From assembly GCA_032717465.1 (NCBI GenBank), contig CM064683.1, positions 41,383,061 through 41,447,060 of the forward strand: 64,000 nucleotides of DNA, read 5' to 3'. The translations under genes and the position numbers were made by a program. The notes beneath the pieces are model-generated. The model was not told the origin of the DNA and made no database searches. It was given only the letters and a program-made list of their open reading frames with translations. Shown in pieces: positions 55,250 to 64,000 of the stretch (position 1 is its first letter; each line of letters opens with the position of its first letter). Source of the DNA: Coenobita brevimanus (Eukaryota > Arthropoda > Malacostraca > Decapoda > Coenobitidae).

Positions 55250-55815
55250 CATTATTATGTTACTGTCTTTACCACTAAGCCACTTATGTCGTAAAACATT
55301 GAATTATTATGTTACTGTCTTTACCACTAAGCCACTTATGTCGTAAAACATTGAATTATTATGTTACTGTCTTTACCACTAAGCCACTTATGTCGTAAAA
55401 CATTGAATTATTATGTTACTGTCTTTACCACTAAGCCACTTATGTCGTAAAACATTGAATTATTATGTTACTGTCTTTACCACTAAGCCACTTATGTCGT
55501 AAACCATTGAATTATTATGTTACTGTCTTTACCACTAAGCCACTTATGTCGTAAAACATTATTATGTTACTGTCTTTACCACTAAGCCACTTATGTCGTA
55601 AAACATTGAATTATTATGTTACTGTCTTTACCACTAAGCCACTTATGTCGTAAAACATTGAATTATTATGTTACTGTCTTTACCACTAAGCCACTTATGT
55701 CGTAAAACATTGAATTATTATGTTACTGTCTTTACCACTAAGCCACTTATGTCGTAAACCATTGAATTATTATGTTACTGTCTTTACCACTAAGCCACTT
55801 ATGTCGTAAATCAAG
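55250..55815 (-). repeat. 52-bp tandem array with tRNA A-box-like motif, ~11 units
   Basis: Unit TTACTGTCTTTACCACTAAG with CCACTTATGTCGTAAAACAT and TGAATTATTATG. TACTGTC recurs at 55261, 55313 and so on every 52 bp, with one shorter unit near 55551. On the minus strand each unit reads GTGGCTTAGTGGTAAAGACA, matching the tRNA A-box TGGCNNAGTGG. AAACC variants mark units near 55500 and 55755. Confidence 0.93.
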
Positions 55816-55849
55816 CACACGCTCCCAAAACAGCAAATATTTTTAATGT

Positions 55850-57718
55850 ACGAGTTCAGTCTGCGTTGCCATGGAAACCACTCGTTTTCCCGCCAACAGC
55901 ACCTCCCTGTCATCCAGTCTCGTCGGTGGCCAACATAAAACTGACGATATTTCCATTATTTTATCTTTTTCGACTGTTTCTTTGGGGCAGGAGGGTGGGT
56001 GTATGGATAGTACAATACTTACACCACTTATTTATTGCAGACGTTGAGGATAAAGATTATTTACAGCAAAATAATATGCTACACAGTGTTCTCAAGTATA
56101 ATAAGACCAGTAGCCTGCCGAGTCAATCTTAACTCATAGCAAAATTACTGAGGCTTCTTGTTTTTAGTCAACTTAGGGTTCATGAAAGTTTAACATTTTC
56201 ATTAACGACTATTTTTATGCCATTTCCCTTAATTGTATAACTACTCCTATTATAATAAAATCAAATTTGGTAAATGGCCAGCACACCTGGATCTGGGAAC
56301 TGCGTGGTGTTGTGAGACCTCGAGGTGTTGGTTGAACTGACAAATGTCTGGTCGAGCTGATTCATTGATTCAGTTCAACGAGGTTAGATAACCTGCGTGT
56401 TTGAACTACACTCTCATATGACTTTATTTTCACACACACAGCCACAACAGCACATCAGTACGGTTAATTACCATATATTATCAGCGACAAACACCTCAAG
56501 CAGCGTTAAAAAACAACCCCTGTTGTGGATCTTGCTGCTGAAATTATGAAGCTAGAATCTGCAGTCTTTGGCATCCATGTTGGGCCAGGGAGACCAACGC
56601 AACACAGAAATTACAAGAGTGATATCTTGGCGATTTCTTTCATTTAAGAGATAATTTTGTGCTATTGCTTGTATAGGCCAAGAGGCCAGTGTGTACCATC
56701 TTCAGGCGGACTACCAGCCTCCAGAATGACCTAATAATGATACAAGAGACAAACTTAGATCAGCCAATTAGTTACTTGCAAGGGTTTCTCTTCTTAGTGT
56801 TACAACTTGACACTCTCACCAACAACACCCTAAAAATGACGTCAGAATTAAACTAATTTTACCTTATCGCCGTTGATCTATTTTGTATTATTCTTATCAA
56901 CTGATGTGACTGAGAAACTTGCCAATTTGGGTGTAGTTATGTAGTGAAGTTAAGGCAGACATCAAGTGCACATTAGCACCACATTAGCTGACGTGACACA
57001 TTAAGTTCTAACAAAATATGACGTAATATTCATAACATTTCTCACCTTTACCTGTGTACAGGAGCCTTTGGTTTTCACTGGTATATCCCCCAAACACTTC
57101 ACCACCAAACCCGGGTGAATATTTAGCTGGAAATACCTCCATGCAAACCAATTTCTGATACCAATTTACCTTTGTAAGGGAATATTTATGGTAAGAAATG
57201 GTTAAGATCATTTACGACTACGGTGCTACAGCCATGGCAGCCTCGCATCCCCCCGTGGAGTTGCCAGATCACAGGGTGTCTCCGGAAGTTGCATGTCAGT
57301 AATTCAGTCAACCGAGAAACACGAATATCTCACAGAATACTTCTGAATTATGACCACTAAGACAGCAAGGACGAAGTTTGTAAGAGAAACTAACAATCTT
57401 TATAATATTCCTTTAATCTCAAACAGAAGTCAGAGGATAGGGGTACTTTTAATGTTGGTAACATTGATAAGCACATCATTTTAGCTTTAAATAGTGTTAT
57501 GCAACTATACAGGCGAGAAATATGCTATGTCGGTATTGTAATATCGGTACACCGACCTGTCTGCACCAAAGAGACAGTCCCAAACGATAAAATAGTGGAA
57601 ATATCGTCATGTTAATGGCAGCCACCGAGGCCAGAGGGTGGCTGCGAGGTAGGTGCTGGGGACAGGGAAACAAATGGTCGCCATGGCAACGCAGAAGCTG
57701 GACTGTATTATTCGTATA
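55850..57718. mobile_element. Long-TIR element, first copy (~1.87 kb)
   Basis: The first 200 bp (TCTGCGTTGCCATGGAAACC, GACGATATTTCCATTATTTT, TTTGGGGCAGGAGGGTGGGT) are repeated in reverse at the right end (ACAGACCTGTCTGCACC region to GCCATGGCAACGCAGAAGCT, 57500-57700). The interior (56150-57210) is AT-rich with no transposase. Peptides readable in the inverted ends reflect this symmetry. Superfamily unknown. Confidence 0.8.
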
Positions 57719-57870
57719 CATATTCTATAGTGATTTGTTGTGCACATCATACTCCAGCATCTGCTTGTATGATATCGATACAAATGATCGCAGTATCAAA
57801 ATGGCATTAATGTCATAGAAGAGAATACTAAGCAGAATTACGAGAAATATACTGCTAAGCATGAGGTGCG
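57719..57870. mobile_element. Family M-like MITE next to the long-TIR element
   Basis: TCTATAGTGATTTGTTGTGC with CATCATACTCCAGCATCTGC at the left and GAGAAATATACTGCTAAGCA with TGAGGTGCGAGG at the right echo family M ends. The second macrosatellite unit has the clearer form (TTGCGATTTATTCTGCTCAT, 61612; ATTGCTAAGGAAAAGGTGCG, 61736). Confidence 0.55.
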
Positions 57871-58269
57871 AGGGAAGAGGGTGGGTGTAGGTGGGAGTGG
57901 ATAGGTGTCGGGATTTTTAAGGTTGGTGTTGGATGGTGTAGGTAAGTGTGGGTGGGTGTAGGTTGGTGAGGTTTAGTGTTAGTCGTTATGCAGTAAATGG
58001 GTGTAGGTAAGTGTGGGTGGGTGTAGGCTGGTGAGGTTTAGTGTGAGTGGTTATCCAGTAAATGGATGTAGGTAACTGTGGGTGAGTTTAGGTGGGTGTA
58101 GGTGGTATCTATTAAGTGTACGTAACTATGATTTGGTGTTGGTGTGACTGAGAGGATGTGGACAATTGAGCGTGACTGAGTTTGTACTTCAATGGGTAGG
58201 GATGCATATACTGTACAGTAAGTGGGTGTGGATGGCTATTATGTCGGTGTGCTTGGGTGTAGGTGATGG
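57871..58269. repeat. G-rich decayed array (GTGGGTGTAG-like)
   Basis: Loose repeats of GTGGGTGTAGG with spacing around 10-30 bp. The C-rich side at 59290-59700 shows the complementary vocabulary, so the minisatellite is bracketed by opposite-strand versions of one motif. Confidence 0.75.
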
Positions 58270-59015
58270 CCCCACCTGCCCCCCCCCCCTGCCAGAGATT
58301 AGGACTTGGCCCCACCTTGCCCCCCCCCCAGAGATTAGGACATGGCCCGAGATTAGGACATGGCCCCACCTTGCCCACCAAATTAGGACATGGCCCCACC
58401 TTGCCCACCAAATTAGGACTTGGCCCCGCCTTACCCACCAGATTAGGACTTGGCCCCACCTTGCCCACCAAATTAGGACATGGCCCCACCTTGCCCACCA
58501 AATTAGGACTTGGCCCCACCTTGCCCCCCCCCAGAGATTAGGACTTGGCCGCCTTGACCCCCAGATTAGGACATGGCCCCACCTTGCCCACCAGATTAGG
58601 ACTTGGCCCCACCTTGCCCACCAGATTAGGACTTGGCCCCACCTTGCCCACCAGATTAGGACTTGGCCCCGCCTTGCCTCCCAGATTAGGACATGGCCCC
58701 ACCTTGCCCACCAGATTAGGACTTGGCCCCGCCTTGCCTCCCAGATTAGGACATGGCCCCACCTTGCCCACCAGATTAGGACATGGCCCCGCCTTGCCTC
58801 CCAGATTAGGACATGGCTCCACCTTGCCCCCCAGATTAGGACATGGCCCCACCTTGCCCACCAGATTAGGACTTGGCCCCGCCTTGCCTTTCAGATTAGG
58901 ACATGGCCCCACCTTGCCCTCCAGATTAGGACATGGCCCCATCTTGGCCCTCCAGATTAGGACTTGGCCCCACCTTGCCTCCCAGATTAGGACATGGCCC
59001 CATCTTGGCCCTCCC
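58270..59015. repeat. 30-bp minisatellite, ~25 units (unit 1)
   Basis: Unit CCAGATTAGGACnTGGCCCC plus ACCTTGCCCA, 30 bp, with ACA/ACT and CACC/CGCC variants. All frames are open on both strands over long distances because 30 is a multiple of three and the unit lacks stops, so it is not read as a gene. Confidence 0.96.
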
Positions 59016-59706
59016 AACAGTGAAGACTTGCTACGCCACTGGTCTGACGCTGCATACTGTCAGCAGTGGCCTCGGCTAAACGACTTTCAGAAGCTTTTGT
59101 CCCTACTCAGTAACGACCCTGCTTCCCACGGCGCACCACCTCCCTCTCATCAGTTCTCTCGCATCTTATCTCTCCATCTCGTTCTCACTCTTCTTTTCAT
59201 TTTTCCACAACCACCTCGCTTTAGCACACTCCTAGTCAGTTTGTCATTTACACCTTGTACCTGGACTCCCTCTCCTTCTTCCCCCAAACTCCCCACTCTG
59301 TAAACACGCCTACACACCCACTCCCAACTACACCCAGCCATACCCACCATTCCTCCCCCATACCCACCTACAGCTTATAACTACCCACACCAACCTACAT
59401 CCACCTATGCCTTCCCACACCGACCTGCATCCTCCAGACTAACCTACACCTACTTTCATCCATCTACACTCCCTACACGCGTCCATATGCAACTGTACCC
59501 AGCTACACACATTTACACCTACCTACACCAATTCACACCAGTCTGCATCCACCCATGCCCACAAACAACCACTCACACTTACCCACAAACACCCATATCC
59601 ATCAACGCCCATCCCAACACTCCTACACCCACTCACACCCATCTACCCCCACCCACACTGACATACACCCATCAACTCCCATCTACACCTACCCCTACCC
59701 ACACAC
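59016..59706. repeat. Block after minisatellite and C-rich decayed array
   Basis: 59030-59290 is a distinct block shared with 63095-63350 (GACTTGCTACGCCACTGG, CTCGGCTAAACGACTTTnAG). 59290-59706 is ACACCCA/CTACACC-rich. Confidence 0.8.
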
Positions 59707-61625
59707 TCCCAAAACAGCAAATATTTTGTATGTGCCAGTTGAGTCTGCGTTGCCATGGAAACCACTCGTTTTCCCGCCAACAGAGCGACGCCCGTCATCC
59801 TCTCTCCTCGGTGGCCAACATAAAACTGACGATATTTCCATTATTTTATCTTTTTCGACTGTTTCTTTGGGGCAGGAGGGTGGGTGTATGGATAGTACAA
59901 TACTTACACCACTTATTTATTGCAGTCGTTGAGGATAAAGATTATTTACAGCAAAATAATATGCTACACATGTTCTCAAGTATAATAAGACCAGTAGCCT
60001 GCCGAGTCAATCTTAACTCATAGCAAAATTACTGAGGCTTCTTGTTTTTAGTCAACTTAGGGTTCATGAAAGTTTAATATTTTCAATAACGACTATTTTT
60101 ATGCCATTTCCCTTGATTGTATAACCACTCCTATTATAATAAAATCAAATTTGGTAAATGGCCAGCACACCTGGATCTGGGAACTGCGTGGTGTTGTGAG
60201 ACCTCGAGGTGTTGGTTGAACTGACAAATGTCTTTGGTCGAGCTGATTCATTGATTCAGTTCAACGAGGTTAGATAACCTGCGTGTTTGAACTACACTCT
60301 CATATGACTTTATTTTCACACACACAGCCACAACAGCACATCAGTACGGTTAATTACCATATATTATCAGCGACAAACACCTCAAGCAGCGTTAAAAAAC
60401 AACCCCTGTTGTGGATCTTGCTGCTGAAATTATGAAGCTAGAATCTGCAGTCTTTGGCATCCATGTTGGGCCAGGGAGACCAACGCAACACAGAAATTAC
60501 AAGAGTGATATCTTGGCGATTTCTTTCATTTAAGAGATAATTTTGTGCTATTGCTTGTATAGGCCAAGAGGCCAGTGTGTACCATCTTCAGGCGGACTAC
60601 CAGCCTCCAGAATGACCTATTAATGATACAAGAGACAAACTTAGATCAGCCAATTAGTTACTTGCAAGGGTTTCTCTTCTTAGTGTTACAACTTGACACT
60701 CTCACCAACAACACCCTAAAAATGACGTCAGAATTAAAATACTTTTACCTTAGCGCCGTTGATCTATTTTGTATTATTCTTATCAACTGATGTGACTGAG
60801 AAACTTGCCAATTTGGGTGTAGTTATGTAGTGAAGTTAAGGCAGACATCAAGTGCACATTAGCACCACATTAGCTGACGTGACACATTAAGTTCTAACAA
60901 AATATGACGTAATATTCATAACATTTCTCACCTTTACCTGTGTACAGGAGCCTTTTGTTTTCACTGGTATATCCCCCAAACACTTCACCACCAAACCAGG
61001 CTGAATATTTAGCTGGAAATACCTCCATACACACCGATTTCTGATACCGATTTACTTCCGTCAAGGAATATTTATCGTAAGAAATGGTTAAGATCATTTA
61101 CGACTACGGTGCTACAGCCATGGCAGCCTCGCATCACCCCACACAGTTGCCAGATCACAGGGTGTCTCCGGAAGTTGCATGTCAGTAATTCAGTTAACAG
61201 AGAGACACGAATATCTCACAGAATGGTTTTGAATTATGACCGCTAAGACAGCAAGGACGAAATATGTAAGAGAAACTAGCAGTCTTTATAATATTCCTTT
61301 AATCTGGAACGGACATTAGAGGCCAAGGGTACTTTTACTGTTGGTAACATTGGTATGCACATCATTTTAGCTTTAAATACAATTATTCGACTATACAGGC
61401 GAGAACTAAGCTATGTCGGTATTGTAATATCGGTACAGCCACCCGTCTGCACCAAGGAAACAGTCCTACGTGATAAAATTGTGGAAATATCGTCATTTTT
61501 ATGTCGGCCACCGAGGCTACAGGGTGGGGGGGAAGTCGCTCGAATGGACACGGAAACAAATGGTCGCCATGGAAACGCAGACGCTGGACTGTAGTATTGC
61601 TATACATTTCTATTGCGATTTATTC
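59707..61625. mobile_element. Long-TIR element, second copy
   Basis: Same structure as 55823-57718: TCTGCGTTGCCATGGAAACC at 59742 and the inverted GTCGCCATGGAAACGCAGAC at 61563. Small differences such as GTCTTTGGTCGAG (60231) for GTCTGGTCGAG. Confidence 0.9.
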
Positions 61626-62109
61626 TGCTCATCACACTCCAGCATCTGCTCAGATTATATCAATGCAAATGATTCCGGTATCAAAATGATATTAATGTCA
61701 CAGAAGAGAATACTGAGTTGAAATACGAGAAATATATTGCTAAGGAAAAGGTGCGAGGGAAGAGGGTGGGTGTAAGTGAGCTTAGGTGGGAGTGGATAGG
61801 TGTAGGGTTTTTTAAGATAGTGTTGGATGGTGTAGGTAGGAGTGGGTGGGTGTAGGTTGGTGAGGTTTAGAGTGAGTGGTTATGCAGTAAATGGGTGTAG
61901 GTAATTGTGGGTGAGTTTACTTGGGTGTAGGTGGGTGTAGGTGGTATCTGTTACGTGTACGTAACTATGATATGGTGTTGGTGGGAATGAGTGGGTGTGG
62001 GCAATTGTGGGTGACTGAGGTTGCACTTGGATGGGTTGGGATGCATATACAGTACAGTAAGTGGGTGTGGATGGCTATTATGTCGGTGTGGTTGAGTGTA
62101 GGTGATGGC
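61626..62109. repeat. MITE-like insert and G-rich decayed array (unit 2)
   Basis: Parallels 57719-58269, with an AGGTTTTTTAAGATAGTGTT variant. Confidence 0.8.
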
Positions 62110-63095
62110 CCGGCCTTGCCCCCCCCCCCAAGATTAGGACATGGCCCCACCTTGCCCCCAAGATTAGGACATGGCCCCACCTTGCCCCCCAAGATTATGA
62201 CTTGGCCCCACCTTGCCCCCCAGATTAGGACGTGGCCCCACCTTGCCCCCCAAGATTAGGACATGGCCCCACCTTGCCCCCCAGATTAGGACTTGGCCCC
62301 ACCTTGCCCCCCAAGATCAGGACATGGCCCCACCTTGCCCCCCAGATTAGGACGTGGCCCCACCTTGCCCCCCAGAGATTAGGACATGGCCCCACCTTGC
62401 CCACCTCCCTAGATTAGGACATGGCCCCACCTTGCCCCCCCAGATTAGGACTTGGCCCCACCTTGCCACCCAAAATTAGGACATGGCCCCACCTTTCCCC
62501 CCAGATTAGGACATGGCCCCACCTTGACCCTCAGATTAGAACATGGCCCCACCTTGACCCCCGATTAGGACTTAGCCCCCCCTTGACCCCCAGATTAGAA
62601 CATGGCCCCACCTTGACCCCCAGATTAGAACATGGCCCCTCCTTGGCCCCCAGATTAGGACATGGCCCCACCTTGGCCCCCAGATTAGGACATGGCCCCA
62701 CCTTGCCCCCCAAGATTAGGACTTGGCCCCCAGATTAGGACATGGCTCCACCTTGGCCCCCAGATTAGGACATGGCTCCACCTTGGCCCCCAGATTAGGA
62801 CATGGCCCCACCTTGGCCCCCAGATTAGGACATAGCAACATCTAGACCCCCAGATTAGGACATGGCCCCACCTTGGCCCCCAGATTAGGACATGGCCCCA
62901 CCTTGGCCCCCAGATTAGGACATGGCAACATCTAGACCCCCAGATTAGGACATGGCCCCACCTTGGCCCTCAGATTAGGACATGGCAACATCTTGACCCC
63001 CCAGATTAGGACATGGCCCCACCTTGGCCCTCAGATTAGGACATGGCAACATCTTGACCCCCAGATTAGGACATGGCAACATCTTGGCCCTCCCA
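62110..63095. repeat. 30-bp minisatellite, ~33 units (unit 2)
   Basis: Same unit as at 58.3 kb but about eight units longer. A late block (62823-63085) has ATGGCAACATCTTGACCCC-type units absent from the first array. Confidence 0.96.
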
Positions 63096-63756
63096 ACTGT
63101 GAAGACTTGCTACGCCACTGGACGCTGCACTCTGTCAGCAGTGGCCTCGGCTAAACGACTTTGAGAAGCTTTTGTCCCTACTCAGTAACGACCCTGCTTC
63201 CCACGGCTCACCACCTTCATCTCATCAGTTCTCTCGCTCTTCTTTTCATTTTTTCCCCTACCACCTTGCTTCAGCACACTCCTAGTCAGTTTGTCATTTA
63301 CACCTTGTTCCTCGGCTCCCTCTCCTTCTTCCCCCAAACTCCCCAGTCTATAAACACGCCTACACACCCACTCCCAACTACACCCAGGCATACCCACCAT
63401 TCCATACCCATACCCACCTACAACCTATAACTACCCACACCAACCTACATCCACCTATGCCTTCCCACACCGACCTGCATCCTCCATACTAACCTACACC
63501 TACCTTCATCCATCTACACTCCCTACACGCGTCCATATGCAACTGTACCCAGCTACACACATTTACACCTACCTACACCAGTTCACACCAGTCTACATCC
63601 ACCCACGCCCACAAAGAACCACTCAGACTCACCCACAAACACCCACATCCATCAACGATGATCCCAGCACTCCTACACCCACTCACACCCATCTACCCCC
63701 ACCCACACTGAAATACACCCATCAACTCCCATCTACACCTACCCTTACCCACACGC
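63096..63756. repeat. Block and C-rich decayed array (unit 2)
   Basis: Parallels 59016-59706 with a deletion of about 30 bp near 63125 and 63235. Confidence 0.85.
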
Positions 63757-64000
63757 TCCCAAAACAGCAAATATTTTTAATGTACGAGTTCCGTCTGCGT
63801 TGCCATGGAAACCACTCGATTTCCCGCCAACAGAGTGACGCCCGTCATCCTCTCTCCTCGGTGGCCAACATAAAACTGACGATATTTCCATTATTTTATC
63901 TTTTTCGACTGTTTCTTTGGGGCAGGAGGGTGGGTGTATGGATAGTACAATACTTACACCACTTATTTATTGCAGACGTTGAGGATAAAGATTATTTACA
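63757..64000. repeat. Start of third macrosatellite unit
   Basis: Repeats 55823-56066 and 59707-59950 up to the window end. GTTGCCATGGAAACC is at 63799. Confidence 0.93.

Larger units (their letters stand above)
55823..63756. repeat. Macrosatellite, two full units of 3.88 and 4.05 kb
   Basis: The word TCCCAAAACAGCAAATATTT starts at 55823, 59707 and 63757. Everything between recurs in order: long-TIR element, family M-like insert, G-rich decayed array, 30-bp minisatellite, a 250-bp block around ACTTGCTACGCCACTGG, and a C-rich decayed array. Units differ by substitutions, small indels and minisatellite length. The third unit runs past the window end. Confidence 0.95.

Noticed and set aside
57008..57211. 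A 67-codon minus-strand frame retained in both macrosatellite units (also 60894-61097)
   Set aside because: At least seven amino acid changes in 67 codons between near-identical DNA copies indicate no purifying selection, and no domain is recognised.
58112..59303. Long open frames on both strands with PTLP/RLGHG or VGPCPNL repeats
   Set aside because: The unit is 30 bp without stops, so all frames stay open. No start context, splice sites or non-repeat domain. The same applies to 61.9-63.1 kb.

Overview
The window looks like a repeat-saturated chromosome segment from an animal, most likely a decapod crustacean. That assignment is inferred from the mix of jockey-like, CR1-like and zinc-finger-bearing non-LTR elements, a Tigger/pogo transposon, a K02A2.6-like Ty3/gypsy element, very abundant AC/GA/ATC/ATT microsatellites and long minisatellites. 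There is no prokaryotic gene organisation and no complete host gene. Almost everything that can be named is a transposable element, a fragment of one, or a tandem array. Only three short GT-AG-bounded segments (43.9, 50.2 and 53.7 kb, plus strand) look like possible host exons, and these are weakly supported.

Layout. 0-4.7 kb: a tRNA-derived SINE, the 3' part of a jockey-like LINE, a CR1-like LINE 3' end, and a roughly 61-bp satellite. 4.8-9.8 kb: a 5-kb minisatellite of 18/19-bp units with a 1.89-kb higher-order duplication. 9.9-15.6 kb: ATC-rich DNA and many LINE 3' fragments, one carrying an 88-bp quadruplication. 15.8-19.0 kb: a nearly complete jockey-like LINE (endonuclease plus reverse transcriptase) with only two frameshifts. 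19.5 kb: a 200-bp hairpin. 22.4-25.4 kb: a complete but broken Tigger transposon with a tRNA-Glu-like insertion. 27.0-33.8 kb: a Ty3/gypsy LTR element with a 2-kb LINE inserted in its integrase region. 34.1-36.1 kb: two TTAA-flanked piggyBac-like non-autonomous elements. 37.7-41.4 kb: MITEs, a LINE fragment with a 64-bp array, a Harbinger transposase remnant and a 21-bp minisatellite. 42.1-42.9 kb: an old diverged tandem repeat.

45.0-47.8 kb: a 75-bp minisatellite that turns into a 26-bp array. 48.3-49.1 kb: a 751-bp terminal-inverted-repeat element whose empty site is visible in the neighbouring tandem unit. 49.1-55.1 kb: LINE tails, microsatellites and MITEs. 55.25-55.8 kb: a 52-bp array in which each unit carries a tRNA A-box-like motif. 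55.8-64.0 kb: a macrosatellite with a period of about 3.9-4.05 kb, at least two full copies and a third running off the end. Each unit holds an element with long inverted repeats, a MITE-like insert, a 30-bp minisatellite, and flanking G-rich and C-rich decayed arrays.

Relations among the parts. Several tandem arrays seem to have grown out of transposon pieces: the 61-bp satellite from a MITE end, the 75/26-bp arrays from a dispersed repeat seen singly at 15.6 kb, and the 88-bp and 64-bp arrays from LINE coding sequence. Nested insertions give relative ages: LINE inside LTR element, tRNA-like unit inside Tigger, piggyBac-like MITE inside a Tigger-like fragment, and a TIR element inside a 96-bp tandem repeat. 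No functional pathway can be read from this window; all identifications are from reading by eye without database searches.
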